64,000 nucleotides of DNA from Neobacillus niacini (GCF_030817595.1 NZ_JAUSZN010000001.1:752001-816000); one strand, 5' to 3'. Positions 7,517 to 20,880 are shown, numbered from the stretch's first letter. Translations and numbers: made by a program. Notes: generated from the sequence alone by a model not told the origin.

Positions 7517-8344
7517 GTGAAGTTACTTGAGTCTCTTTTTAATACTCTAACGTTAAGTGTAGTAGAATTATATCTCCTGTTAGGATACATAATGGGAATT
7601 GGTTTCTTATTAGGCGTGTTAGAAAAATACTCGAATAAGTTTTTATTCAAAACATTTGGACCACGCGGAGTGTTAGCTACTGCTTGGATTGGTACACCAG
7701 TTCATGAATTCGGGCACCTGCTTCAGTGTTTCATTTGGGGACATCGTGTCAAAAAAGTTAAATTCTTACAATTAGCAAATCCTAATGGTGTTCTTGGATA
7801 TGTGGAGCACCAATATAATCCGGGTAGCATTTATCAGCAGATTGGAAATTTTTTCATTGGAATGGGACCCATTTTTAGTGGAATTGGTGCATTGATGCTG
7901 GGGATGTATTTACTGGTACCTGAATCCTATCAGACTTTTAGTGAATATATTCATAACCACGTTTCTCCAGAGCTTCATACTAGCGATTATTTAATCGTAA
8001 TCGGAGATGCAATACTTGTCATAACAAAAAGTCTCTTCACATTCGAAAATTTACTCAATCCCTTTTTTTGGGTTTTTCTATTGTTTGCTATCAGTATTTC
8101 CTCGCATATAGCGTTAAGTAAAGCCGACATTCATGGGTCAGCAAGAGGACTACTCATGATATTTTTCGTCCTGGTTATTACAAACGTTTTTACTGCATTC
8201 TTTGATATAAATACGTATAGATTTGTAGTCAAAGTAACGGAATATAATGCCTATGTACTAGCGTTTTCTAGTATTGCGCTCCTTTTCTCATTTATTACAC
8301 TTTTGCTCTCCTATGTTTTATATAAAATGAAAGCTGGCTGGTGA
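7517..8344 (+). CDS. Membrane-embedded M50-like zinc metalloprotease homolog
   Basis: A 275-residue integral membrane protein with about seven hydrophobic segments. The zinc-protease motif HEFGH lies at residues 63-67 at the end of the second segment (GTPVHEFGHLLQC), as in site-2-protease/M50-type intramembrane enzymes. I could not identify with certainty the distal third zinc ligand (usually an Asp in a later helix; candidates are NPG near 89 or SKADIHG near 210). Target unknown. It begins with GTG after GGGAGGAAAAA; the spacing is long. Upstream of, and in the same direction as, the FluC pair. Confidence 0.65.
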   Translation: MKLLESLFNTLTLSVVELYLLLGYIMGIGFLLGVLEKYSNKFLFKTFGPRGVLATAWIGTPVHEFGHLLQCFIWGHRVKKVKFLQLANPNGVLGYVEHQYNPGSIYQQIGNFFIGMGPIFSGIGALMLGMYLLVPESYQTFSEYIHNHVSPELHTSDYLIVIGDAILVITKSLFTFENLLNPFFWVFLLFAISISSHIALSKADIHGSARGLLMIFFVLVITNVFTAFFDINTYRFVVKVTEYNAYVLAFSSIALLFSFITLLLSYVLYKMKAGW

Positions 8345-8405
8345 ATAATCAGGATAAAACTTCTCTAAGTAAGTATCGTATTTTTGTGAAAGAAGGCTGA
8401 ATGGA

Positions 8406-8792
8406 TTGAAATTAATTTCTGTTATGCTTGGAGGTTTTTTGGGGGCAATAACTAGGTATGCGATAGGAGAGTGGATTCACACAGATCATGGATTTCCTCT
8501 GGGAACCTTATTGATAAACCTTATAGGCTGTTTTTTCCTCGGATGGTTTCTTACTTATATCACGCTCAAGAGATATATAAAACCGGAAGTTACTTTATTA
8601 ATCGGCACGGGTTTCACCGGGTCATTTACTACTTTTTCAACCTTTTCTGTCGAGACAATCCTTTTATTTCGTAATGGTCTTATTGGTTATGGGTCACTAT
8701 ATGTATTATTTAGCATTATTTTTGGATTACTGCTGGCATATTTAGGTCTAAAATTAGCATTATATAATGAGAAAAAAGGTGAAACACATTGA
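8406..8792 (+). CDS. crcB1: Fluoride channel FluC/CrcB, first subunit
   Basis: A 128-residue, four-TM FluC channel protein that exports fluoride across the cytoplasmic membrane. It has the Gly-rich N-terminal GGFLGAITRY, the conserved Asn in TLLINLIGCF, and the TGFTGSFTTFSTFS signature with the pore Phe/Thr residues. TTG start at 8406 with AGAAGG upstream. Its last codons overlap the start of the second crcB by 4 bp. In Bacilli such pairs form heterodimers of opposite membrane topology; here too the two proteins differ in charge distribution. No fluoride riboswitch was recognised in the 60 bp upstream. Confidence 0.92.
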   Translation: MKLISVMLGGFLGAITRYAIGEWIHTDHGFPLGTLLINLIGCFFLGWFLTYITLKRYIKPEVTLLIGTGFTGSFTTFSTFSVETILLFRNGLIGYGSLYVLFSIIFGLLLAYLGLKLALYNEKKGETH

Positions 8793-9145
8793 TTTGGTTA
8801 ATTGGAATAGGAGGATCTCTAGGTGCGGCAGGCAGATATTTATTAGGCAATGTTATTAATAAAAAAAAGAAACCCGGACATTTTCCATTGGGAACTTGGG
8901 TAATAAATATTACTGGATCCTTTCTCTTAGGGATTCTGTATAAGCTTCATTTGACAAATGAAATAAGTGATTGGATGTGGCTTTTTGTTGGTGTTGGTTT
9001 TTGCGGAGCCTATACCACTTTCTCGACATTTGGTTATGAAACAATAACCTTATTGCAATTAGATAAAAAAGGTTTAGCAGGGATTTACGTTTTATCTTCC
9101 GTAATCGTAAGTATTGCAACGGCTGCATTCGGTTTTATTATTTAG
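8789..9145 (+). CDS. crcB2: Fluoride channel FluC/CrcB, second subunit
   Basis: A 118-residue, four-TM partner of the preceding FluC. Conserved elements are GGSLGAAGRYLLG at the N-terminus, the Asn in TWVINITGSFLLG, and VGFCGAYTTFSTFGYE. The ATG overlaps the end of the first gene (ATTGA-type overlap of 4 bp), a coupling typical of obligate heterodimers. A Lys cluster (KKKKPG, residues 25-30) follows the first helix, consistent with an inverted orientation relative to the partner. Confidence 0.92.
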   Translation: MIWLIGIGGSLGAAGRYLLGNVINKKKKPGHFPLGTWVINITGSFLLGILYKLHLTNEISDWMWLFVGVGFCGAYTTFSTFGYETITLLQLDKKGLAGIYVLSSVIVSIATAAFGFII

Positions 9146-9234
9146 CATTATGTATTCCTATATATTGAGGATTAAATTTAAAAAAACAATGCAAAATAAG
9201 AGGGGAAAATACTGAATATATAGGAGGATTTAAA

Positions 9235-9375
9235 ATGTCTAAGAAAAAGTATACCCCTTCATCAGAAGTAGATCAAAAACAATTACTTAATGACAAAGTA
9301 GAAAATGCTCGAAAAAACAATTTCGAGGATGACCATACTCGGAGAGTAACACCAAACGGCGGGCAAGGACAATAA
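9235..9375 (+). CDS. Small hydrophilic protein, 46 aa, unknown
   Basis: An ATG with a strong TAGGAGGA site 7-8 nt upstream opens a 46-codon frame (start MSKKKYTPSSEVDQKQ, end RRVTPNGGQGQ), directly followed by a hairpin terminator. It is charged, without hydrophobic segment or cysteine. Size and composition resemble minor small acid-soluble spore proteins, some of which also end in a VTPxG-like motif, but I cannot assign it to one. The RBS, terminator and composition together make it a likely real gene. Confidence 0.7.
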   Translation: MSKKKYTPSSEVDQKQLLNDKVENARKNNFEDDHTRRVTPNGGQGQ

Positions 9376-9385
9376 ATAAACACAA

Positions 9386-9415
9386 GGAGTTGTTGCATAG
9401 GCAGCTGCTCCTTTT
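9386..9415 (+). terminator. Terminator of the 46-aa gene
   Basis: GGAGTTGTTGC pairs with GCAGCTGCTCC (one mismatch, some G-U) followed by TTTT. Confidence 0.75.
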
Positions 9416-9514
9416 CTATGTTTTAAATGGATAATATTGCTATTGAACAAGATGTGGGAGGGTGTTATTATATAAAAGTTCCCTTCAGAGGGGTAAACAA
9501 AATGAAACATATTA

Positions 9515-9544
9515 TTGACATCACTAATATCGATGTGGTATAAT
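9515..9544 (+). promoter_or_regulatory. rRNA operon promoter
   Basis: TTGACA at 9515-9520 and TATAAT at 9539-9544, both perfect sigma-A hexamers, with an 18-bp spacer. Transcription would begin near 9551, about 120 bp before the 16S gene. A second upstream rrn promoter was not seen. Confidence 0.85.
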
Positions 9545-9583
9545 ATTTTTCTTCATTTTTTAAAAATAGTAATCTTTTGTTCT

Positions 9584-9603
9584 TTGAAAACTAAACAAAC
9601 AAG
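9584..9603 (+). other. Left arm of the 16S precursor processing stalk
   Basis: The leader TGAAAACTAAACAAACAAG is complementary (one mismatch) to 11394-11412 in the 16S-23S spacer. Such stalks enclosing 16S are RNase III substrates in Bacillus. A GTTCTTTGAAAACT leader motif typical of Bacillus rrn operons lies at the same place. Confidence 0.8.
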
Positions 9604-9673
9604 AACGTCAACAATCAATAAAATTTAGTTTCTTCTATAGAAACTAGCCAACGTAACAAATGAGCTAATCAAC

Positions 9674-11230
<1,557 letters not shown>

Positions 11231-11238
11231 ATAATACG

Positions 11239-11359
11239 AAAAGCGGAGGCGACTGTTCAACTTCGACAGACGTTGGAGAGCCGTCCCTGCAAATCCCGGT
11301 TTTGGATTTGCGGGGACGGATCGAAACGGCCGAGAAGTTAGGAGCCGAAGCTAGACATG
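11239..11359 (+). repeat. Structured spacer element, copy 1 (behind 16S)
   Basis: A roughly 120-nt element starting AAAAGCGGAGGCG 12 nt after the 16S end. It holds a long hairpin in which GTCCCTGCAAATCC pairs with GGATTTGCGGGGAC, and a CGGAGG...AGGAGCCG frame. A near-identical copy lies behind the 23S gene at 14531-14706. Similar repeats are, to my recollection, scattered in Bacillaceae genomes and an RNA motif called Bacillaceae-1 is reported next to rRNA operons; identity with it is unproven. Confidence 0.7.
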
Positions 11360-11393
11360 CAGTCCTTACGGACTGATAAAACGTTGACTGTTA

Positions 11394-11412
11394 CTTGTTT
11401 GTTTAGTTTTGA
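11394..11412 (+). other. Right arm of the 16S precursor processing stalk
   Basis: CTTGTTTGTTTAGTTTTGA pairs with the 16S leader at 9584-9603, closing a stalk around the whole 16S gene plus the copy-1 spacer element. Confidence 0.8.
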
Positions 11413-11493
11413 GGGAGCAATCTTTACTGTGAGGATCATGACCGTTAGGTGATGATTCGAAACAATTCTCTCAAAGCTTTTTTTAATCGTTCT

Positions 11494-11522
11494 TTGAAAA
11501 CTAGATAATCGTAAGAAGAAGT
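11494..11522 (+). other. Left arm of the 23S precursor processing stalk
   Basis: The sequence from TTGAAAACTAGATAATC to AAGAAGAAGT is complementary, with one small internal loop, to 14732-14757 behind the 23S gene. It is preceded by the same GTTCTTTGAAAACT motif as the 16S leader. Confidence 0.8.
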
Positions 11523-11587
11523 CAAAGTAAAACCGAGAATCGCCACATTAGTTTTTCTCTCTTATTTAATAAGAGTATAACCTTTTA

Positions 11588-14524
<2,937 letters not shown>

Positions 14525-14530
14525 AAATAG

Positions 14531-14706
14531 AAAAGCGGAGGCGGCTCAGAACAAGCACAGCTTGTTCTTGTGTAGAATATTCTAAGGAGCTTTCCTTAGT
14601 GTTCAACTTCGACAGACGTTGGAGAGCCGGCACTGCAAGTCCCGGTTTTGGATTTGCGGGGACGGATCGAAACGGCCGAGAAGTTAGGAGCCGCAGCTGG
14701 ACAATG
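14531..14706 (+). repeat. Structured spacer element, copy 2 (behind 23S)
   Basis: Same element as 11239-11359, starting 7 nt after the 23S end. Relative to copy 1 it carries an internal insertion of about 55 nt made of two small perfect hairpins, AGAACAAGC-aca-GCTTGTTCT and CTAAGGA-gctt-TCCTTAG. The main hairpin and the final CGAAACGGCCGAGAAGTTAG block are conserved almost base for base. Confidence 0.75.
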
Positions 14707-14731
14707 TTTAAAAAGCGAACTCGTTTTACAA

Positions 14732-14757
14732 ACTTCTTCTGAAATTATCTAGTTTTG
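14732..14757 (+). other. Right arm of the 23S precursor processing stalk
   Basis: ACTTCTTCTGAAATTATC followed by TAGTTTTG pairs with 11494-11522 to close the 23S precursor stalk. Confidence 0.8.
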
Positions 14758-14783
14758 AGGGAATGAAACCTCAAATTAAATAG

Positions 14784-14900
<117 letters not shown>

Positions 14901-14905
14901 AAACG

Positions 14906-14933
14906 AACACAACCTGTTATGGTTGTGTTTTTG
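14906..14933 (+). terminator. rRNA operon terminator
   Basis: AACACAACC / GGTTGTGTT stem with a 6-nt loop and T run, starting 6 nt after the 5S gene. Confidence 0.93.
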
Positions 14934-15054
14934 TATATTTTTATAATGAATTGTGCTTTAATATAACATTAAAACGTGGGATACCAATCTCTGGCTGTAT
15001 TTCTTATAAATCTTCTATCATAGGGGAAAGTAAGTTTATGGAGGTGATTGGAAT

Positions 15055-15309
15055 ATGATGCACGATGAACCGCGTGATTATATTACCATAAAAGACGAGC
15101 AAGGTAATCTAAAGGATTTCGCTGTTGAGGCGCTGTTTGACATGGAAGGCAGGTCATATGCACTTTTGGCAGCCGAGGATGAAACGATGGTCATGCAGGT
15201 TGTAGGAGACGAAGGAGACCAATATTTAGTAGGAATTTCCGACCCAGTCGAAAGCCAGTCCATTTTGGATGCATATCAAATTGCTGTGGAGGAAGCACCT
15301 GCAGAGTAA
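15055..15309 (+). CDS. DUF1292 family protein (YrzB-like)
   Basis: An 84-residue acidic protein of the DUF1292 family found widely in Firmicutes. The pattern DYITIKDEQGNLKDFAVEALFDMEG and YALLAAED is characteristic: a small beta-rich domain. Function unknown. An in-frame second Met at position 2 leaves the start ambiguous by one codon; GGAGGTG is well placed. It stands alone, not next to ruvX/alaS as in B. subtilis. A weak GCCAGTC/GACTGGC hairpin follows at 15352-15376. Confidence 0.85.
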   Translation: MMHDEPRDYITIKDEQGNLKDFAVEALFDMEGRSYALLAAEDETMVMQVVGDEGDQYLVGISDPVESQSILDAYQIAVEEAPAE

Positions 15310-15467
15310 ATAATTATCATATAATAATGTTATGTAAACTCAGAAGATAGCGCCAGTCGTATCTGACTGGCTTATTAGAGCTATAGCCTTTAAATGATAA
15401 ATATTTGTTTTACCGTGTGAATATAATTCATCGACATACTTATTTTATTGAAAGTAGGTATTTGCAG

Positions 15468-15794
15468 ATGAAGAGTAAAATACACCGGTGTAATTGCAGG
15501 AAAGTATGGTCGATTCAAAATCGGAAATTTAAAATTACCGTCCAATCTATTCTTCTTACTGGCGAATGGATTGCCGAATTAAAACCCGAAAGAAAATGTG
15601 AACCAAAAGGATTTGTTACAACGAAGAAGAGTCGGGAAATCGTCTACAATCCAACTAGCAAATATTTGGAAAACTTTACAATAATTGATAAACTAATTTA
15701 TGATAAAAAAAACGTCAACTTCAACATTAAAAACGGAAAATGTTTATTTTTTGCTGAGGATGGTACCTGTTATATTCTTAAAAAGGAAACATAA
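15468..15794 (+). CDS. Hypothetical protein, 108 aa
   Basis: The most likely start is the ATG at 15468; an upstream extension to 15405 looks non-coding. The product starts MKSKIHRCNCRKVWSIQN and has Cys at 8, 10, 42 and two more near the C-terminus (GKCLFF, GTCYIL), with alternating beta-like segments. The spacing of the cysteines could bind metal, but no family is recognised. The ribosome binding site is weak. Moderate confidence that it is expressed. Confidence 0.55.
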   Translation: MKSKIHRCNCRKVWSIQNRKFKITVQSILLTGEWIAELKPERKCEPKGFVTTKKSREIVYNPTSKYLENFTIIDKLIYDKKNVNFNIKNGKCLFFAEDGTCYILKKET

Positions 15795-15996
15795 AACCAT
15801 TCGCTTTACTTTATTTTTGTACAAACAAATGTCAAAATAATATCATAAATGCCTGATGTAGAATAATTGCCGATATGGTATGTTAAAAACAGAAAACTGT
15901 ATTTTAGTAGTGGAAATGATTTTTTATGAACTAATATATTTTATAGTTTAATTGTCTCCATACAGAAAAATTAAACGTTATTTTTGGGGTGGCACG

Positions 15997-17469
15997 ATGA
16001 AATTCACTGGCAGAATCACATTACTTTTTATATCCATAATGGTCTCGATTATAGAATCATTTTCCGAACCTACAACGACATGGTCAATCCTAGAAGCTAT
16101 TTTATTTGCTGCCATCGCTGCATTCCTCGGATGGGTATATGATAATGCCATTTACTATAAGAATAAGGCTGAAATCAGTGAATCTAGATTATTGAATCTA
16201 TTAAAACTTTCACCCGAGCCAATTATGGTTTACCAGGATGAGAAAATCGTCTTCGTAAATGATAAATTTGAGGAATTGGTTGAATCATCTTCTGGTGATA
16301 TTCTTGGTAAATCCATTTATCATTTTGTTTTACCCGAGTATCATCCAACCGTTAGGCAAAGGTTTAATGACATGATTCAAGGGAATAAAAGTCTTGATCG
16401 CGTTGAAATAAAAATTATATCCTCAAATAATAACATATTAGACATTGAAATTTCATCAGCTCCAATTCTTTATAATGACAAACCTGCCATAGAAATCTTT
16501 CTAAGAGATGTTACTAAACGAAATAAACTATCAGAAGAGGTACGCAAAAATACAGAATTGTATCGTTTTATTACAGAAAATACTACTGATCTTATCTCAT
16601 TTCTCAATCCGAACAGGGAATATGAATATTTATCTCCATCTAGTAAGGATTTATTAGATTTCTATCCAGAGGAAATGATAGGTAAAAATCTATTTGAGTT
16701 TTTACATCCTGATGAGATAGATAAAGTAACTGCTTTACTCCTTGAGGCAGATGAAGAATTAGATTTTGCTGCATTCTCTCACCGTACTAAGAAAAAAGAC
16801 GGTTCGTATATGTGGATGGAAACAAATGCTCGAACCATACGAAAGAATTCTCGGAAGCTAGAAGGAATTGTAGCTGTTTCACGGGATATTACTGAACGAT
16901 TAGAGAAAGAAGAAAGACTACACGAAGCAAATGTCATGCTACGGTATATTTCTAACATGGACGGTTTAACAGGAATCCCGAATCGAAGATATTTTGATGA
17001 AAAACTCCAAGAGGAATGGAAGCGGTTAAGACGAAATTCTAGTCCATTTTCAGCTATCATGATTGATATTGATTTTTTTAAAAAATAAAATGACTTCAAT
17101 GGTCATCAAGCGGGCGATGAGTGTTTAAGACTAATTGCCTCAGTGTTAAAAGATACTGTCAGGAGACCTGGTGATTTTGCAGCTAGATATGGCGGGGAAG
17201 AATTCGTAATTTTGCTGCCAGAAACCGATGAACAAGGAGCTGTTCATGTGGCTGAATTGCTTCAGGCAAATGTAAAAGATCTAAATATACCCTATCTTTC
17301 AAACGTATTAGAACCTATAGTCAGCATCAGTATTGGCTGCTCAACACTAATACCAGATGAAAAAACAAAACCCGAGGAACTAATTAAACTTGCTGATAAA
17401 GAATTATATAAAGCGAAAGAAAGCAGGCGTAACCAACTTATTTTCAATCAACTATCTCATCTTGCTTAA
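15997..17469 (+). pseudogene. PAS-PAS-GGDEF diguanylate cyclase interrupted by one nonsense codon
   Basis: The ATG at 15997 has GGGGTGG upstream. The frame encodes two N-terminal TM segments (residues 5-45), two PAS domains (about 65-180 and 190-310) and a GGDEF domain from about 325. In the GGDEF N-half the expected DIDFFKKYND reads DIDFFKK, stop (TAA, 17086-17088), ND; the same frame then continues without shift through GHQAGDEC, the inhibitory site RPGD, the active-site GGEEF (near 17190) and the end at 17469. One base change (Tyr TAT/TAC to TAA) explains it. As written, the cyclase is split after residue 363 and should be inactive unless the stop is read through. Confidence 0.85.
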
Positions 17470-17487
17470 AAGCAAGGTGTTTTTTTG
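17458..17487 (+). terminator. Terminator of the GGDEF gene
   Basis: CATCTTGC / GCAAGGTG stem with T7, overlapping the last codons of the frame. Confidence 0.85.
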
Positions 17488-17568
17488 TATTATTTACAAG
17501 TTTATTTTAATAAAATAACTGGAAAATAAGAAAGTAAAAAATAGATATAACAATGGGGGTACATAGCG

Positions 17569-18693
17569 GTGAATTCGAAATTCGAACCATTATTTGAAAT
17601 ATTGACATTTAAGAATGGAATCCAGTTGAAAAACCGAATTGTGATGGCACCAATGACAAATTGGTCATCGAATCCTGATGGAACGGTTACGGAGGCTGAG
17701 GTAAACTATTATGCAAGACGCTCTAGTGGCGTTGGGATGGTTATTACAGCGTGTACATATGTTACTGCCAATGGAAAGGGGTTTCATGGAGAATTCGGAG
17801 GGGATCGGGATGAGTTAATCCCTAGTTTACAAAAGCTAGCCACAGCTATTAAAGAGCAAGGATCTAAAGCAATATTACAAATTTTCCATGGTGGCAGGCA
17901 GGTGCCGCCTGAATTAGTGCCGAATGGTGATATTGTTAGTGCCAGTAATATTCCAGCAGAAGGAAATGGGAAGCCGGTTCCACGGGAACTATCAGACCAA
18001 GAAGTTAGTTCCATTATCCGCGATTTTGGTGAAACAACACGCCGGGTAATAGAAGCAGGTTTTGATGGAGTAGAAATCCATGGCGCCAACGGCTATCTCA
18101 TCCAACAGTTTTTCTCTCCACATTCAAACCGCCGTAACGATCGTTGGGGAGGCAGTTTAGAGAAACGGTTAACCTTCCCACTGGCCGTTGTAAATGAAGT
18201 TAAGCGTGTGGTTGCTGAGAATGCCAAAGGGCCGTTTATTGTCGGATACCGCTTTTCTCCAGAAGAGGCAGAAACACCCGGCATTACCATGGCGGATACG
18301 CTTGTCTTAATTGATGAATTAGCCAAAAAGGATCTGGATTATCTTCATGTCTCGCTGCAGGATTTCTGGTCAACCCCAAGAAGAGGTGTTGACGATACGC
18401 GTTCACGGATTGAAATCATCCAAGAACGAGTTGGAAATAAAGTTCCTGTGATTGGGGTTGGCTCCATTTATACTCCGGATGAAGCTTTAAAAGCTTTCCA
18501 GACAGGGGTTGCACTGATTGCCCTAGGACGTGAATTGATTATTGATCCAGATTGGGTACAGAAGGTACAAGAGGGAAGAGAAGATGAAATTACTACAGAG
18601 ATTAATAAGGATAATCAGGAACAGCTTGTTATTCCTGATCCACTATGGCAGGCGATTACTCACACACCAGGGTGGTTTCCAGGAATTCAGTAA
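17569..18693 (+). CDS. yqiG: NADH-dependent flavin oxidoreductase, old yellow enzyme family
   Basis: A 374-residue FMN-dependent TIM-barrel oxidoreductase, near the length of B. subtilis YqiG (372). Landmarks: KNRIVMAPMTNW at the FMN edge, HGGRQ near residue 106, the active-site His/Asn pair in VEIHGANGYLIQQF near 168, NRRNDRWGGSLEKR, and the FMN-phosphate site VGSIYTPDEAL with ALGRELIIDPDW. It should reduce activated C=C bonds of enones or similar electrophiles in the cytoplasm. GTG start after GGGGGT. A gene name is assigned by resemblance only. Confidence 0.85.
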   Translation: MNSKFEPLFEILTFKNGIQLKNRIVMAPMTNWSSNPDGTVTEAEVNYYARRSSGVGMVITACTYVTANGKGFHGEFGGDRDELIPSLQKLATAIKEQGSKAILQIFHGGRQVPPELVPNGDIVSASNIPAEGNGKPVPRELSDQEVSSIIRDFGETTRRVIEAGFDGVEIHGANGYLIQQFFSPHSNRRNDRWGGSLEKRLTFPLAVVNEVKRVVAENAKGPFIVGYRFSPEEAETPGITMADTLVLIDELAKKDLDYLHVSLQDFWSTPRRGVDDTRSRIEIIQERVGNKVPVIGVGSIYTPDEALKAFQTGVALIALGRELIIDPDWVQKVQEGREDEITTEINKDNQEQLVIPDPLWQAITHTPGWFPGIQ

Positions 18694-18697
18694 CGCG

Positions 18698-18736
18698 AAA
18701 AGAGTTCATCCGCACGGTAGGGATGAACTCTTTACT
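18698..18736. terminator. Bidirectional terminator
   Basis: AAAGAGTTCATCC / GGATGAACTCTTT, a perfect 13-bp stem between the convergent yqiG-like gene and the next gene, whose last codons it overlaps. Confidence 0.85.
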
Positions 18737-19109
18737 GTTTATACTCAGCGTTATATGAATTTTCTCCAGCATGAACAGATAGAAGCGTGTCAGCATAACC
18801 TACCAGCCGATTCACAATTTCATCTGCAACAGCATAAACGAGTTGGTGCAGTTCGTTTTTATGCAGGGAAGGATCATCAAAAATGATGGTGGTATTAATA
18901 AAAATTTGTTTTGTATCATAAAGGTTATAATGGATAATTGTTTTTCCAGCCGCACCACCGGTTACCGGGTCGGTATAACTGGGAAGAAAAATATACCATT
19001 CCTCTGCTGAAGGTGACCGGAAATTCTTCGTAAACTTCATTCCCCTTATTTCATATTCTATTTGTTCTTTCAACCTTTCATCCATTACCTCAATAATGTT
19101 ATCTTCCAA
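18732..19109 (-). CDS. Hypothetical protein, 125 aa
   Basis: A soluble, mostly acidic 125-residue protein, start MEDNIIEVMDERLKEQ, with a beta-rich middle (EWYIFLPSYTDPVTGG, IIHYNLYDTKQIFINTTIIF) and a C-terminal helix ELHQLVYAVADEIVNRLVGY. I do not recognise a family with certainty. The start has a GGAGG-type site. Being a clean frame with its own terminator and strong RBS, it is very probably expressed. Confidence 0.7.
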   Translation of the reverse strand: MEDNIIEVMDERLKEQIEYEIRGMKFTKNFRSPSAEEWYIFLPSYTDPVTGGAAGKTIIHYNLYDTKQIFINTTIIFDDPSLHKNELHQLVYAVADEIVNRLVGYADTLLSVHAGENSYNAEYKQ

Positions 19110-19287
19110 AGTTACTCCTCCTTCTCTATATAAAATAGGATACCCAATAAAAAGATGAGACTATCCTCATTTAATGGTAATGAGAAAAGAGTAGTTTCAA
19201 AAAATAACATTTTGCTATAATAGTAGGAGTGAATTACCCTTTGTAAAAAATTTGAAATTATCAACAACACATTTCAGGAGGAACAAA

Positions 19288-20625
19288 ATGAACAAGAATA
19301 AGTATGTGTTTATAGGGCTTGTCATTACGACACTCATTTCAGCTCTTGATACAAATATCATGCAAACTGCAAGTCCCACGATTGTTAATCAACTTGGGGG
19401 CTTGGAATTGTTTTCATGGATATTTGTTGTTTATATGTTAGTGAGTACCATTACGGTTCCTCTTTACGGCAAATTATCGGATATGTATGGTCGAAAAAAA
19501 CTTCTAATGGTTGCGGTAGCTTTGTTTACTGTCGGATCCATTCTTTGCGGTTTAGCTAATTCAATGGTGATGTTGATTATTTTTCGAGGTATTCAAGGAT
19601 TAGGCGCCGGGGGAATGATTCCTCTTTCCATGATTATAGTGGGGGATTTATTCACAATAGAAAAACGCGGGAAAATCCAAGCGGTCTTTAGCGCAATATG
19701 GGCGATATCCTCGATTATCGGGCCAATATTAGGATCCTTTTTTGTGGAAGCAATGACCTGGAGATGGATATTCTTTATCAATATCCCTATTGGTATTGCA
19801 ACCATTCTTTTTCTAATACCCTATAAGGAAGCTGCGGCATACAAAAAGACCTATATCGATTATAAAGGTTTTTTCCTTTTCGGTATTTCGATTACCCTTT
19901 TATTATTATCAACCAGCTTGAGCAATCCTTTCTGGTATGTTATCAGTGGTGTAATCGGGTTTATACTATTTGTCCTTGTCGAAAGAAAAGAGCAGCATCC
20001 TTTCCTTCCCGTTACCTTATTTAAAAATAAAGGGCTACTATCGACGAATCTTTTTATGTTAATTTACTGCTTATCATTCTATGGTACATCGAACTTTATT
20101 CCGTTATATTTGCAGGAAAGCAGTCAAATGAGTATTTATAAAAGTGGATTGATTTTGTTAAGTATTGCGCTTGGATGGTCGTTTGGAAGTACACCGGCAG
20201 GAAAATGGATTATCCGTTTTGGCTATAAGGTTTTATTTATGATTGGTAGTATTGTAACAACTGTTTCAGGGTTGATCCTTTATTTATTTTTCCAGGATTT
20301 ATCCTATATTGGTTTGTTTATCATTTTGACAATCCAGGGATTTTGCTTTGGTTTATTGTTTGCCCTAGGAACAATTGCCTCACAAGAATTTGCGGAATCC
20401 AATATTAAGGGGATGTCTACTTCGCTTCAGATATTTTTAAGAAATATCGGGACATCCGTAGGTGTTACCATTATGGGCGTGATTATTAACCATGGACTAA
20501 CACTTGCCATAGGGATGAAAAACGTCTTTCTTTATGCTCTCATTTTGAGTTTCATTACAATCTTTCTAAGCTTTCGAATTCCAGAGAAAACATCCCCAGT
20601 TGGAGAGACAGCAAAATCGAAGTAA
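19288..20625 (+). CDS. MFS drug transporter, 14-TM EmrB/QacA (DHA2) type
   Basis: The ATG at 19288 is chosen because CAGGAGGAACAAA lies just upstream; 445 residues. About 14 hydrophobic segments. Motif A-like GKLSDMYGRKKL follows TM2, and the DHA2 motif C region appears as GIQGLGAGGMIPLSM and IIGPILGS in the first half. The early LDTNIMQTASPTIV is the D1 signature of the group. Such pumps exchange drugs or cationic dyes for protons in the cytoplasmic membrane. A TATAAT box at about 19217 may be its promoter. Confidence 0.9.
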   Translation: MNKNKYVFIGLVITTLISALDTNIMQTASPTIVNQLGGLELFSWIFVVYMLVSTITVPLYGKLSDMYGRKKLLMVAVALFTVGSILCGLANSMVMLIIFRGIQGLGAGGMIPLSMIIVGDLFTIEKRGKIQAVFSAIWAISSIIGPILGSFFVEAMTWRWIFFINIPIGIATILFLIPYKEAAAYKKTYIDYKGFFLFGISITLLLLSTSLSNPFWYVISGVIGFILFVLVERKEQHPFLPVTLFKNKGLLSTNLFMLIYCLSFYGTSNFIPLYLQESSQMSIYKSGLILLSIALGWSFGSTPAGKWIIRFGYKVLFMIGSIVTTVSGLILYLFFQDLSYIGLFIILTIQGFCFGLLFALGTIASQEFAESNIKGMSTSLQIFLRNIGTSVGVTIMGVIINHGLTLAIGMKNVFLYALILSFITIFLSFRIPEKTSPVGETAKSK

Positions 20626-20670
20626 AGGTTTACGCATTGAATAAAATACCTTCACAGATAAATAATAGGC

Positions 20671-20693
20671 TTAGTGTTATCCAATAACACTAA
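20671..20693. promoter_or_regulatory. Perfect 10-bp dyad before a small ORF
   Basis: TTAGTGTTAT-cca-ATAACACTAA, a perfect inverted repeat without a T tail, 24 bp before the 44-codon frame at 20717. It looks like a protein-binding operator rather than a terminator. Confidence 0.4.
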
Positions 20694-20716
20694 ACTTCAA
20701 TGTGGAGGGATATACT

Positions 20717-20851
20717 TTGAATATACTTTTTAGCTTATTAAGATCGTTGATGCTTCTAGGGATTAGGTTAACTTATGTACTTAATAATGCTCAAGCTAAG
20801 TTGAACTTTCTTTTAAGGAAGCCAGTTAGACTAAGCCCAGTGTATTCGTAA
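20717..20851 (+). CDS. Small protein, 44 aa, unknown
   Basis: A TTG start with GTGGAGGG 7 nt upstream opens a 44-codon frame: a hydrophobic first half (NILFSLLRSLMLLGIRLTYV) followed by a basic tail (LLRKPVRLSP). A hairpin with T run follows at 20881-20912, and a dyad precedes it. A one-helix membrane peptide is possible. No family recognised; support comes only from the RBS, dyad and terminator arrangement. Confidence 0.45.
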   Translation: MNILFSLLRSLMLLGIRLTYVLNNAQAKLNFLLRKPVRLSPVYS

Positions 20852-20880
20852 AGTATGATCATTTCGCATTGCAGGAACAA

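Noticed and set aside
8345..8405. Fluoride riboswitch before crcB1
   Set aside because: The 60-bp gap lacks the GGnGAUGG and CUGAUGAC blocks.
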